From NCBI RefSeq assembly GCF_000949425.1, contig NZ_CP010976.1, positions 3,968,001 through 4,032,000 on the forward strand: 64,000 nucleotides of DNA, in the 5' to 3' direction. Under the pieces are notes generated by a model, which saw only the letters and a program-made list of their open reading frames with translations, was not told the DNA's origin and did not search any database. Below are positions 37,927 to 47,510 of this stretch, in pieces (positions within the stretch are counted from its first letter, which is position 1; every line of letters starts with the position of its first letter). Origin of the DNA: Paenibacillus sp. IHBB 10380. GTDB lineage: Bacteria; Bacillota; Bacilli; Paenibacillales; Paenibacillaceae. Position numbers and translations under genes: made by a program.

Positions 37927-37958
37927 GTTTAATGGCTAGTTTAAAGTAGCCATTAAAC
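37927..37958 (+). promoter_or_regulatory. Leader hairpin, copy 3
   Basis: GTTTAATGGCTA and TAGCCATTAAAC form a perfect 12-bp stem with an eight-base loop. It occupies the position of the CCTTAACG stem in copies 1 and 2 but has a different sequence, which suggests selection on structure. Confidence 0.62.
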
Positions 37959-37976
37959 CAATGAGGACAGGAGAAG

Positions 37977-40109
37977 ATGCGCGTGAAACGAAGTGAGGTA
38001 ATGAAAATGAGGATGGGCACAAAAACAGGGAGAAAACGGACTTCAATCGCCGCGTTAACCCTAGTATTAACCATGCTGGCTCCAATGTCTGCGATGGCCG
38101 CTCCGGCTACGAGTAACAGCACTCTTACTTATGATGCAACAAAGAAAATAGTTGCTGAGAAAGCCAAGATACTAACAGAAACTTACGGTACTACGAGTCT
38201 GCAATATGCGCTCATCGATGGTGGAGAGATTGTGGTCTCCGGTCAAGCAGGCAAGAATGATATAAACGACAAGGTACCTCTAACGTCTGATACGATCTAT
38301 GGCATAGGATCAACCAGCAAAATGGTGCTTACAGCCGCTGTTATGAAGCTTGTTGACGAAGGAAAGATTGATTTGGATCTGCCTGTTGTGAACTATTTAC
38401 CTGATTTTAAGATGAAAGACAACCGCTACCCACAGATTACACCGCGCATGCTGCTGAATCATTCCTCCGGTCTTCTAGGCACCTCAAGCAATAATGCAAC
38501 ATTGTATGGAGATAATGATACTTACTCACATGATACTTTTTTAGAGCAATTGGCGATTCAAAACTTGAAGGCAGATCCAGGAGCATACTCAGTATATTGT
38601 AACGATGGTTTTACGCTAGCTGAGATTCTGGTCGAGAGAGTTAGCGGCATGGGCTTTACTGCATTTATTCACAAATATTTTACTGCGCCTCTGGGTATGG
38701 ACCATACGAAAACACCGCAGGATCTTTTGGATCCAGCGAAAATGGCGGGGATTTATTCCCCTTTGTATGAGGGACAACTTCCAAAAGAAAATTATAACAT
38801 CATTGCTAGTGGAGGCATCTACTCCACAGCTGAAGATCTCGCCAAATTCTCGCAAATCTTCACGGGACAGGTCGAGGGCATTCTTTCTAGTAAGTCAGTA
38901 GAAGCTATGGCACAAGAAGAATATAAAAGAGGCATGTGGTCAGAGGATAGCGATACGTCTATCTCTTTCGGATTAGGGTGGGATAGTGTGAACTTGTTCC
39001 CATTTAACGAATACGGCATCAAGGCGGTTACAAAGGGGGGAGATACCATATCGTATCATTCATCATTAGTGGTGCTCCCGGAATACAACATGGCTGCAGC
39101 GGTTACCTCTTCAGGTGGTTCAAGCGCAAAAAATCAATTCATTGCGAGTGAACTGCTGCTCCGTGCACTTCAGGAGAAGAATATTATTATAGAACGGAAG
39201 CCGGAAAAATCATATGGTGTGCCTTTAAAGGCAGATATACCGAAGGAAATATCCCAGTATGCAGGTATTTATAGTGGTGGTTCAGGTAAGCTAATGAAGG
39301 TAGAACTGAATGCTGCCGAACAATTGTCTGTAACCACACTTACAGCTCCTAACAAGCCTAATCAAAAGTATACGTATACGGCTGATGGTTCTTTTGTGAA
39401 CGATGAAGGCACAGAAAAGTTGAAATTCGTTGTGGAGAAGAATGGGCGCACCTACTTGTGGTCCCGTTCATATATATCCGTACCGGGGCTTGGACAGTTA
39501 GCTTTCTCAGAATATAATGCAGAGAAGCTTGAAGTGAGTGAATTATCTCAGGAGATTAGCACCTCATGGGAAAAGCGTGAAGGCAAAAAATACTACTTGA
39601 TGAATGAGAAATATACATCAACGTTCTATCTCAATGTTACACCAATCATAACTATTCATTTCCTTAAAGAGGTTCCAGGCTATGTCTCGAATCATAAAAT
39701 TACTGGAGCAAACGAAGCGGTGAATCAACTGCAAATCCCTGGCATGGCTGGTCGTGACACGAAGGAAATCAATTTCTTCCAGAAGAATGGATTGGAGTAT
39801 GTTACGTTAGGAGGTAACGTATACGCTAGTGAGGAACTTGTAAAACCACTCCATACGGGTACACAATCTTCAACAACGATCCAAGCGGACGGCTATGCCA
39901 AATGGTTTTCAGTGCCTGCGGCTGCCAAAGGAAAGGTTATGACAGTTAAAATGCCTTCGAATAGCTCCTTTGCAGTATATGATCAAGCAGGTATTTGTAT
40001 TAACCACACCGTGGTCACCGGTAAGAACCAGGTCTTATTACCAGAAAACGGTAGAGTCGTATTTGCAGGTGAAGTTGGCTCCAAGTTCACTGTTTCATTG
40101 AAAAAATAA
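37977..40109 (+). CDS. Secreted class C beta-lactamase-family serine hydrolase
   Basis: 710 residues. A signal peptide ends near residue 41 ([12 protein letters not shown]). The beta-lactamase/penicillin-binding-like domain covers about 50-395: nucleophile motif STSK (Ser112, Lys115), second motif YCN (207-209) and third motif KGG in [12 protein letters not shown]. The remaining 310 residues are beta-rich and unassigned. Such enzymes may be esterases, D-aminopeptidases or beta-lactamases. The start ATGCGCGTG overlaps the cassette ribosome site. It carries TTCATA site 4, so it probably shares regulation with the alpha/beta hydrolases. Confidence 0.87.
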   Translation: MRVKRSEVMKMRMGTKTGRKRTSIAALTLVLTMLAPMSAMAAPATSNSTLTYDATKKIVAEKAKILTETYGTTSLQYALIDGGEIVVSGQAGKNDINDKVPLTSDTIYGIGSTSKMVLTAAVMKLVDEGKIDLDLPVVNYLPDFKMKDNRYPQITPRMLLNHSSGLLGTSSNNATLYGDNDTYSHDTFLEQLAIQNLKADPGAYSVYCNDGFTLAEILVERVSGMGFTAFIHKYFTAPLGMDHTKTPQDLLDPAKMAGIYSPLYEGQLPKENYNIIASGGIYSTAEDLAKFSQIFTGQVEGILSSKSVEAMAQEEYKRGMWSEDSDTSISFGLGWDSVNLFPFNEYGIKAVTKGGDTISYHSSLVVLPEYNMAAAVTSSGGSSAKNQFIASELLLRALQEKNIIIERKPEKSYGVPLKADIPKEISQYAGIYSGGSGKLMKVELNAAEQLSVTTLTAPNKPNQKYTYTADGSFVNDEGTEKLKFVVEKNGRTYLWSRSYISVPGLGQLAFSEYNAEKLEVSELSQEISTSWEKREGKKYYLMNEKYTSTFYLNVTPIITIHFLKEVPGYVSNHKITGANEAVNQLQIPGMAGRDTKEINFFQKNGLEYVTLGGNVYASEELVKPLHTGTQSSTTIQADGYAKWFSVPAAAKGKVMTVKMPSNSSFAVYDQAGICINHTVVTGKNQVLLPENGRVVFAGEVGSKFTVSLKK

Positions 40110-40128
40110 ATACGAGCTTGTCTAAGAG

Positions 40129-40173
40129 GCTGTCCCTAAGGTCATTACTGACCTTATGGGACAGCACTTTTTT
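40129..40173 (+). terminator. Terminator of the beta-lactamase-like gene
   Basis: GCTGTCCC and GGGACAGC form the outer stem, AGGTCA and TGACCT the inner one, followed by seven T. From here to 40519 (about 345 bases) I see no gene; the stretch is AT-rich and holds the nucleotidase promoter and an imperfect tandem repeat of CATTAAATAA near 40270-40290. Confidence 0.88.
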
Positions 40174-40519
40174 TGTGCGGCCATAGAGAGTAACATCAAG
40201 ATGATGAATCAAAGATCGAACGAACAATGAAAGCAACCTTAGAACCCCCTTTAACCTAATACATTACATTAAATAACATTAAATATTAATTCTATGTAAA
40301 CTCACATATCAAATGATAGATATACTATTAAACAATGAAATATCACAGGATTATTTTTACTTTTCCCCATTGTCACTATATAATTATATATAATATGTAG
40401 GTATTCATTACATATTTCCACAAACTATCACTTCATGTTGAATACTTTAATAGAAATGGAGGCTGCTCTTATATATTCATTTCAAATATCAAATTTATTC
40501 TAGGAGGATACTTTATTAC

Positions 40520-42334
40520 ATGAATACAAAAAAATGGCTAACATCACTAACTCTTACCCTCAGTTTGCTAATCGGTTCAGTTGGAACAGTTGCTGCAAAC
40601 GGTACTACAACTACTACTGATACACAACCTACAGGTAAGCACATTACAATCCTACATACGAATGACATGCACGCTCGGGCAGTAGAGGCTTCCCCCGCTC
40701 TGGGTTTTGCAAAGCTCGCAGGAATTATAGATAGTTACCGCAGTAAGAATCCGAATACACTCTTATTAGATGCAGGTGATGCTGTTCACGGTACAACCTT
40801 TGCTACTTTAGTAGAGGGTGAAAGCGTTGCCACTGTAATGAAAGAAATGGGATATCAAGCGATGGTCCCAGGTAATCACGAATTCAATTATGGATATCAA
40901 AGACTAGTAGAACTATCTAAAATCATGGGGTTCCCTGTGCTCAGCGCTAACATCAAAAAGAAAGACGGTAGTCGTCTTTTTGATCCCTATTTAATTAAAG
41001 AAGTCGATGGTGTGAAAGTGGGCATTATTGCGCTGACCACTCCAGAAACAGCATATAAGACAAATCCCAAAAATGTAGAGGGCTTGAAATTCACAGACCC
41101 TTCAGCTGAGGCTAAGGTATTCGTTGATGAGCTACGTGATAAGGTCGACGTGATTGTCGTTATAGGTCACCTTGGACAAGATGAATCCAGCACAGATACC
41201 AGCTTCAAAGTAGTAAAAGAAGTTCCTGGTATTGATGTATTCATTGACGGACACAGTCACACTGTACTGGAAAACGGCTTGCTCTCAGACAATAATACGC
41301 TCATCGCAAGTACGGGTGAATATACAGAACATTTAGGTGTTGTTGATTTATGGGTGGATAGTGGTAAGGTGACGAAGAAGACAGCTACGCTCATTGATGA
41401 AAAAGAAGCTGTAAACGTGAAGCCAAATGCGAAGATCGCCACCTTGGTAGACTCCATCTTAGCGAAGCAAGAACCTCTTCTGAAAGAAGAAGTTGGAACT
41501 ACACCCGTGAAGCTTGAAGGAACTCGCGAGAAGGTTCGTGCAAGTGAAACGAACTTAGGGGATCTAATTACAGATGCTATGCGTGATATTAGTAGCTCTG
41601 ATGTCGCTATCACGAATGGCGGTGGAATCCGTACCTCCATTGATGCAGGTACAATTACCAAAGGCGGTGTGATCACAGTCCTTCCGTTCGGTAATCAAAT
41701 CGTAACCCTCAATGTAAGCGGAGCTGATCTTAAAGCTGCTCTTGAGAACGGCGTCTCTGATTATCCAGAACCAAAAGGCGCTTTCCCACAAGTGTCTGGT
41801 CTAAGCTTTCAAATTGATCCATCACAACCCCAAGGTAGTCGCGTCCATTCTGTCATGGTTGGAAGTAAAGCATTGGTTCTAACAGCTACCTACAGCCTAG
41901 CAACGAATGACTTCATGTCTGTTGGTGGTGACGAATACACGATGTTCAGTAAATATACACAGGCCGGAATGTACGGTTCGTTAGATGAAGCATTGATCAA
42001 ATTCATTAAAAAGAATAAAACGATTAGTACAGAATCGGCAGATCGTATCACTGAAGGAAAACTTGCTATCGTAGAACCCACACCTGAGACTAAACCAACA
42101 AAACCTGTGACACCTACACCGAAGCCAGAAGTTAAGCCCGTTCCTACTCCTAAACCTGAAGTGAAACCCGCTCCAGTTAAGGACACTAAGGTCCATGTGG
42201 TTAAAGCAGGAGATACACTTTATAGCATTTCTAAGAAATACAATACAACATGGCAAGTATTACGTGACCTTAACCACCTAAAAAATGCCCATTGGATATA
42301 TCCAGGTCAAAAGATTACACTTTCTGCAGCCTAA
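40520..42334 (+). CDS. Secreted 5'-nucleotidase / UDP-sugar hydrolase with LysM
   Basis: 604 residues. A signal peptide (about 1-26) is followed by a metallophosphoesterase domain (ITILHTNDMHAR, LLDAGDAVHGT, VPGNHEFNYG, VVIGHLGQDE, DGHSHTVLE) and the 5'-nucleotidase C-terminal domain (NLGDLITDAMR, TNGGGIRTS). A Pro/Lys-rich linker with PTPKPEVKP repeats leads to one C-terminal LysM that should hold the enzyme on peptidoglycan. It probably salvages phosphate and nucleosides outside the cell. AGGAGG is 12 bases from the ATG, longer than usual. Confidence 0.92.
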   Translation: MNTKKWLTSLTLTLSLLIGSVGTVAANGTTTTTDTQPTGKHITILHTNDMHARAVEASPALGFAKLAGIIDSYRSKNPNTLLLDAGDAVHGTTFATLVEGESVATVMKEMGYQAMVPGNHEFNYGYQRLVELSKIMGFPVLSANIKKKDGSRLFDPYLIKEVDGVKVGIIALTTPETAYKTNPKNVEGLKFTDPSAEAKVFVDELRDKVDVIVVIGHLGQDESSTDTSFKVVKEVPGIDVFIDGHSHTVLENGLLSDNNTLIASTGEYTEHLGVVDLWVDSGKVTKKTATLIDEKEAVNVKPNAKIATLVDSILAKQEPLLKEEVGTTPVKLEGTREKVRASETNLGDLITDAMRDISSSDVAITNGGGIRTSIDAGTITKGGVITVLPFGNQIVTLNVSGADLKAALENGVSDYPEPKGAFPQVSGLSFQIDPSQPQGSRVHSVMVGSKALVLTATYSLATNDFMSVGGDEYTMFSKYTQAGMYGSLDEALIKFIKKNKTISTESADRITEGKLAIVEPTPETKPTKPVTPTPKPEVKPVPTPKPEVKPAPVKDTKVHVVKAGDTLYSISKKYNTTWQVLRDLNHLKNAHWIYPGQKITLSAA

Positions 42335-42376
42335 AGTCATAAACTCACAATATGATAGCCATATTCTATTTAACCC

Positions 42377-42419
42377 AAAAGAACCACGAACACACTCATA
42401 GGTGTTCGTGGTTCTTTTT
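42377..42419. terminator. Strong bidirectional terminator
   Basis: A perfect 17-bp stem (AAAAGAACCACGAACAC with its complement), with A/T tails on both sides. It ends both the nucleotidase gene and the convergent 1124-residue gene. Confidence 0.92.
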
Positions 42420-42437
42420 TGTGTCATAAGACAATCG

Positions 42438-45400
42438 TTAATGGGCGACTTGCGATCTAAAGTCATCTCGACTCGAAAAGTTCGCATGATAGAATATGAC
42501 GTCTCCATCCATAAGTGAGAATCGCTGTTTCTTCGGGTCTATATACGTTCTGCTGAACCCTTCCATCTGCCACTGATTCATCAGAGGGGCATGAATATAT
42601 TGCAGATGTGGATGCGTGATATTCCCATTCTGCAACGTCTCAATATCGAAATTCACAGTAATATATCCCTGCTTCATAAATATAGGCGCGTGATCATCTA
42701 AAGTGTGCGTCCGGCCATATTCGGCTACATTTGTACCTTTCTTTACCGCATATACATCGGCTGGAATACTGTACTCCCCGTACCAGTGTTGGATGGAAGC
42801 ATTGGCTCGTTCTAGATCAACACTACTAGGCAGGTTGTATTTCGGTCCCATCAACGTACGGACGCTACTTGGTAAGGTCAGATCATTATAGCGCCCTATC
42901 CACGTTTTTTGCTTGCTTAATTTCTCGATATATATCTGAGTAAACTGCGCTAGAGTCCCTACTTTCCGAGCTGCATCCTCGTGATTGTACAGATATCTTG
43001 CTGTGTCCTGAAGCTCTTCTGTAGCTACATTCCGTAACCGATCATTTAGAATCACATATCGTCGTTCTATATCTTGCGCGGAACCTAGCTGAATCATGGT
43101 CTTAGAGCCACTGTTATAATATAAATCTACAGCTTGTCTACTTGTTCCATCCTTACTTACATAATAGAAACTTGGCGTGATGACAATCCCATCTTGGTTA
43201 CGGAACATGTTGCCTTTCGTTTTGAAATCAAATTTGAAATGATAACCTGTTTTGACGGCTACATTCTGATGGCTTGAACTCGGATGTTTTCCTTGCGCCA
43301 CCGGAAGTACATATGGTGCAGTATTTCCACGGGGATCTCCATCAATTGATTTATCCCCTACCCAGTAGGAGAAGCCGCTTGGTGTACTGCTTCCCTTCTT
43401 CGTACGAAACACCGTTTCCCAGTTATAATCAGCGATGTCCGTCACATGAAAATCATAGAGTCGTCCGATAACTTCTACAGACACCGTGTCTGTGGCAACA
43501 TGGTTTACCAGATCCCGGTTCGCATCGGGTTCAGTATCTAGCTTGGCTGGCGCATTCTCAGCAATCGTTCTGAAATAGACCGTATAATCACCTTCATCTA
43601 CCCACACCGGAAGAAAGAAACTTATATCTAACTGATGAATGGGCACATCGATCCATGTGTGTTTCGGGATGAATTGTGTCCTCGCCGCATTATAGACATC
43701 GAATGGAAAGTAGACCTGCTTGGTCATTATGTATTTCGCGTAATCTCTATTCCCATACCCAGGATATTGCACATGCTGCCCTGCGGTAGGTATTCTTACT
43801 GTAAAAGGTCTGTCTAGAATAAACGCTGCGCGATTCATATTAGGTGTCGTCTTCTGGTTATGTTCCTTATCATCTGTAACGGAGGAGTAGTTTACAACCG
43901 GTGTATGTACCGTTACCGTGTTGATATGGTTGATAGAATAATTCTTTCCAGTACTGCCCCCTACATGACCGTCAAGGAGATCATAAAAGATCGTGCCTGA
44001 GCTTGATTGATTGGCTTTGTTTATAAGTGTTTTACGAATGAGCTGCTTGTCCAGATATAATACGTTGTCACCGATCATCGGAGACTCTTTAATCTTTCCA
44101 GGCGTGGGTGCTTTTTTTATAGCCATTTCGTCGCTCATGATGACATCCCCATTAAAATTCACCCTATCATTTTGTACATCGGCATCCTTGGTCTGAGATT
44201 CAGCCATGTCTTTTAACAAATCCGAATGGTCATCTGGAGTAGGCTCGTCATATCCTCCATCTTGTGGTGGTGGAGAGAATGAAATCTTCCCTGTTTTTTT
44301 GGGATACACATGATCATTTACAGACTCACTATGCTTGGATTCTAGCGTTGGCGGTATATATCCCGTTGGGTTTATCGTAACCTTACCGCTAGGTAAGGCA
44401 TAGTTACTCATGGTTGCGCTGTTAATTTTGTAGACTTCTAAATTGTTGATCTTCCAATAGTCATAATCGCGTGTGAAACTAAATGAATAGTTCTTAGGCT
44501 CTGTTCGGGTCATCGGTTTATCTGGCACGGGTTTTGGTTTTCCGTCAGGCCCCTTTATAGGATCTTGTTTTATTTTCCAATTCAAAACGTATTTCAGGTC
44601 TACGCTACAATCATATTTGATCTTCCCGACCATATTTCCGAATGTGTGCTGAAATAAATAGTTCAGTCCTAACGTATTCGCATATAGATATTCCGAGGTG
44701 GGTATCCCTTGTCCCACATCGAATCTATAGGGAGAATTACTAGGATCATCTGCTTTAATCACGCCTGTTGCCTTCGGGTCCATAGAGATGGTCTGTGGTG
44801 CAGATGCTTGGCTTGGAGGTTGAATTGTATACGTACAGCTTCCAATCCCTTCTGGATCGGGAGGTTTAGGATTTTCTCCATCACCGTCTTTGATGTAAAC
44901 TTCATACTCGTCTGGATAGCGATACGTAAAAGTCTTAATATCATATCTGTAAAAAGCAAAGTAGTACATCATGGCTGCACCCGGCGTTCCCAAGTTAACT
45001 CTTTCACCTTCATGACCATGATCCTGTGTAAATGTGATCTCTGCTTGATCAAGATCTAACACTTTCATATTCTTAATTATTGTGGTTGGATCTGTAAATC
45101 CGAAAACCCCTGTGGGAGACGTTACTTGTATTGCATCGACAATAGAAACATTAAATCCATTTTGAAAAGGATTGGCGGCCTTAATTGTTAAAGGATCATT
45201 ATCGATATATTTTGTGGTGAACTGTCCGTAATCTACCGAACCAACACTTACATAAGGATTTTCCCGAGTGTAAATAACTGGTTGTGTAATTAATCGACCG
45301 GGCCACTTATCCCTCAAAAATCCATTTGCAGTATCACTACCAGGTGTGGTGATATTCCCAAGGGTATAGTTATCACCACCACCGGGTTTCCAGTGTACAT

Positions 45401-45812
45401 CTCGACTTCCGCGTTCCCATGCAAACCATGATCCATTTTTTTGATTATTAGCTGATTTTACGGGTACTCCCTGTCCATCCAGACTAATTCGATCTGTATA
45501 TTTCTGTGAATTTACATTTATAGTCCGATAAGATTCACCATCTTTTTTCAAAACAATCTTTGTTATAATTTTCCCAGAACCTGCATCTAAGTTGAACGGT
45601 TTGGATTTCAACGTTTTCTCTTTGTAGAACACAGAATGATGTGATTTTTTAAGTTCAGTATCAGGTTTATTATCGTATAGAATATCTGCTGTTTTCCATA
45701 ATATTTCTTCTTCGGCAGCTTCAATTGGTTCAATAAATAGTGACTGTAAACTGTAAGTGACTAAGCAAGTTATCAGAAAAACCTTCATGAATTTTCTCGA
45801 TTTAAAATTCAT
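42438..45812 (-). CDS. Large secreted surface protein of unknown function (possibly DUF5704-type)
   Basis: 1124 residues with a signal peptide (about 8-32, ending EPIEAAEEE). I do not recognise a catalytic domain. The sequence is rich in Tyr, Asp and Pro with alternating hydrophobic patterns, suggesting many beta-sandwich modules; a Pro/Asp-rich break lies near 310-320 (KDGDGENPKPPDPEG) and another around 520. It has the feel of the DUF5704 group of Paenibacillaceae surface proteins, from memory only. No LPXTG or SLH is present, but the gene upstream in the same operon encodes an SLH protein that could anchor it. Ribosome site GGGGGTAATG. Confidence 0.7.
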   Translation of the reverse strand: MNFKSRKFMKVFLITCLVTYSLQSLFIEPIEAAEEEILWKTADILYDNKPDTELKKSHHSVFYKEKTLKSKPFNLDAGSGKIITKIVLKKDGESYRTINVNSQKYTDRISLDGQGVPVKSANNQKNGSWFAWERGSRDVHWKPGGGDNYTLGNITTPGSDTANGFLRDKWPGRLITQPVIYTRENPYVSVGSVDYGQFTTKYIDNDPLTIKAANPFQNGFNVSIVDAIQVTSPTGVFGFTDPTTIIKNMKVLDLDQAEITFTQDHGHEGERVNLGTPGAAMMYYFAFYRYDIKTFTYRYPDEYEVYIKDGDGENPKPPDPEGIGSCTYTIQPPSQASAPQTISMDPKATGVIKADDPSNSPYRFDVGQGIPTSEYLYANTLGLNYLFQHTFGNMVGKIKYDCSVDLKYVLNWKIKQDPIKGPDGKPKPVPDKPMTRTEPKNYSFSFTRDYDYWKINNLEVYKINSATMSNYALPSGKVTINPTGYIPPTLESKHSESVNDHVYPKKTGKISFSPPPQDGGYDEPTPDDHSDLLKDMAESQTKDADVQNDRVNFNGDVIMSDEMAIKKAPTPGKIKESPMIGDNVLYLDKQLIRKTLINKANQSSSGTIFYDLLDGHVGGSTGKNYSINHINTVTVHTPVVNYSSVTDDKEHNQKTTPNMNRAAFILDRPFTVRIPTAGQHVQYPGYGNRDYAKYIMTKQVYFPFDVYNAARTQFIPKHTWIDVPIHQLDISFFLPVWVDEGDYTVYFRTIAENAPAKLDTEPDANRDLVNHVATDTVSVEVIGRLYDFHVTDIADYNWETVFRTKKGSSTPSGFSYWVGDKSIDGDPRGNTAPYVLPVAQGKHPSSSHQNVAVKTGYHFKFDFKTKGNMFRNQDGIVITPSFYYVSKDGTSRQAVDLYYNSGSKTMIQLGSAQDIERRYVILNDRLRNVATEELQDTARYLYNHEDAARKVGTLAQFTQIYIEKLSKQKTWIGRYNDLTLPSSVRTLMGPKYNLPSSVDLERANASIQHWYGEYSIPADVYAVKKGTNVAEYGRTHTLDDHAPIFMKQGYITVNFDIETLQNGNITHPHLQYIHAPLMNQWQMEGFSRTYIDPKKQRFSLMDGDVIFYHANFSSRDDFRSQVAH

Positions 45813-45826
45813 ATCATTACCCCCTA

Positions 45827-47035
45827 TTAGAATAATCCATTAGTTTGAGGGCCTGATACTTTTACAACGTCTTGTGACAAATAATTGTGACTTGATACTG
45901 ACGGTGTTATAAGTTCAATTCTTAAGTCCGTACCTTGTTTCCATCCTGTTTTTGGAACAATAAACAAAGGAGAGTCCGATGGTTTGTTTTCAAAAACCCA
46001 AGCGACTGTGTTTAGTTGTCTCCCTGCAAAAAAGAGATCCCTATTGGGTGAATTAAATCCAGTAAAATATAACGGAACAAAAGGCTTATCAAAATATTTA
46101 TCAGGAGCCTTGTTGTATAAAATTTTAGTTTTATAATATAAAATATAACTGTTCATAAACTTACTTACTGGTATCCCCTTCTGTGTACTAATGACATCAT
46201 TTTGCCATTTCAATGTAGAGATTGCAGGAATTTGTTTTAAGTTCGGATCATTCGGATCAGTGAGGTCAATTGCAATTAATTCTGTAAGCTGTCCTTTCCA
46301 ATTCCCATCTTTCGAAGTAATGGTCATCTTCTCTTCATTCCAAAGTTCCTCTACGTTCTCAGTCTTCCTTGAATCAACGAAGAATTCTGGCATTACGGTG
46401 AAAATATTCGTTCCATGCCAAGCGATTTCTGCACTCGAAACAGCATACTTATCAACGGGTAATGTTTCGCCTTTATTCACTTTCAAAATACGCTCAATAA
46501 TCGTCACAGACTGCGCCCGAGTCGTCTTTTCAATCAGGCCAAGCTTTCCTGCACCCAAACCTGTAATAAGGCCCTTTTTAGTAGCAAGATACATCCACTT
46601 ATCCTCTTCTGTTTCAAGTTTACCCGAAGCACGTACCGCGACTTTAGCCATTTCTGCGCGCGTCATCGCTTTATTCCACTCTGATTCCTTGTTGTTAAAA
46701 TCGCTATCTAGATATAATTTATTCTCCTGGGCTGTTTTCACATAATCCTCATACCATTTCCCTGTTCCCTTCTCTACCGTTAGACCTAAAGCAGTCACTG
46801 ACATTTTCACAAATTCAGCTCTTGTCACTTCTGCATTAGGTTTAAAGAATCCACCTGGATAACCATCGACATAACCTTTTTCTACAGCTGTTCTAATCGT
46901 TCTTTCTGCCCAAAAGCTAGCTTTAACATCCTTGAAACCGCTCACAGAAGCTGCAATCGAAACATTTGTAGTTAAGCCTGTCATTCCTGAAAATGCGATA
47001 GTCCCTGCCATCAATAATTTCATAAAAACTTTCAT
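45827..47035 (-). CDS. S-layer homology (SLH) domain protein
   Basis: 402 residues. A signal peptide (about 1-28) is followed by three SLH repeats (about 32-195), seen as FKDVKASFWAERTIRTAVEK and GYVDGYPGGFFKPNAEVTRA, then MTRAEMAKV and TTRAQSVTI. SLH triplets bind pyruvylated secondary wall polymer. The C-terminal 200 residues are beta-rich and unassigned. AGGAG precedes the ATG. The stop lies 14 bases before the start of the 1124-residue secreted protein, so the two are one operon and probably one surface complex. Confidence 0.88.
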   Translation of the reverse strand: MKVFMKLLMAGTIAFSGMTGLTTNVSIAASVSGFKDVKASFWAERTIRTAVEKGYVDGYPGGFFKPNAEVTRAEFVKMSVTALGLTVEKGTGKWYEDYVKTAQENKLYLDSDFNNKESEWNKAMTRAEMAKVAVRASGKLETEEDKWMYLATKKGLITGLGAGKLGLIEKTTRAQSVTIIERILKVNKGETLPVDKYAVSSAEIAWHGTNIFTVMPEFFVDSRKTENVEELWNEEKMTITSKDGNWKGQLTELIAIDLTDPNDPNLKQIPAISTLKWQNDVISTQKGIPVSKFMNSYILYYKTKILYNKAPDKYFDKPFVPLYFTGFNSPNRDLFFAGRQLNTVAWVFENKPSDSPLFIVPKTGWKQGTDLRIELITPSVSSHNYLSQDVVKVSGPQTNGLF

Positions 47036-47150
47036 TTTCTACACTCTCCTATGATTTGAATGGATATTTCGGTTCCTTCTTTCCTAAAGAAATGGTTGGT
47101 CTAACATTCGCTTACTAACAGTGTTACAGGAAAATAGATTAGTATCTAAG

Positions 47151-47259
47151 TAGCAGCGGAGAGGACGGAATTGTCCTGAAGAAGCGAAGCGTTCGCCTTT
47201 GCCATCAGATTTCTACCGCTATAAGCGGTATATGATCAAGAAATCAGAGGGCAACAGCG
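47151..47259. ncRNA. Structured intergenic element (possible RNA or mobile repeat)
   Basis: A run of stem-loops in a 475-base gap. AGGAC/GTCCT is at 47162-47177 and GCGAA/TTCGC at 47184-47196. A nested rod follows: TTGCC/GGCAA (47199-47203 with 47250-47254), GATTTCT/AGAAATC (47208-47214 with 47239-47245) and ACCGCT-ATA-AGCGGT (47215-47229). It is more GC-rich than its surroundings. Only one copy is in this window. It could be a small RNA, a 5' leader or a dispersed palindromic element. Confidence 0.4.
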
Positions 47260-47429
47260 GTCATCCATCTATCCCATTTCAGTTCTGAATTCTACCACCT
47301 CCTTAAATAATATAAAGAAAGAATATAGAGAAATTCACTGTCATTTTATCATACCTCAGACCTATAATGGTATAATATTCCTTTATAGGTAATGATGTAG
47401 AACTATTTCTCACATCTCATAACGACAAA

Positions 47430-47461
47430 AAAGACGAATTTCCTCTAAGGAAATCCGTCTT
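47430..47461 (-). terminator. Terminator of the transglutaminase-fusion operon
   Basis: AAGACGAATTTCC pairs with GGAAATCCGTCTT with one mismatch and is followed on the minus strand by a T run. Confidence 0.82.
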
Positions 47462-47510
47462 GTTCTTCAAGAAGGGTTGGTCTCATTCATGGATCATTAT
47501 TCAAGAACCA

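Larger units (their letters stand above)
37777..37986 (+). repeat. Promoter cassette repeat, copy 3
   Basis: Third, more diverged copy of the terminator, TTCATA repeat and leader hairpin cassette. The terminator and repeats are well kept; the leader stem has a different sequence. Confidence 0.82.

Noticed and set aside
40262..40295. PhoP box upstream of the 5'-nucleotidase
   Set aside because: The imperfect CATTAAATAA repeats have a 10-base period but do not match TTWACA-type PhoP boxes.
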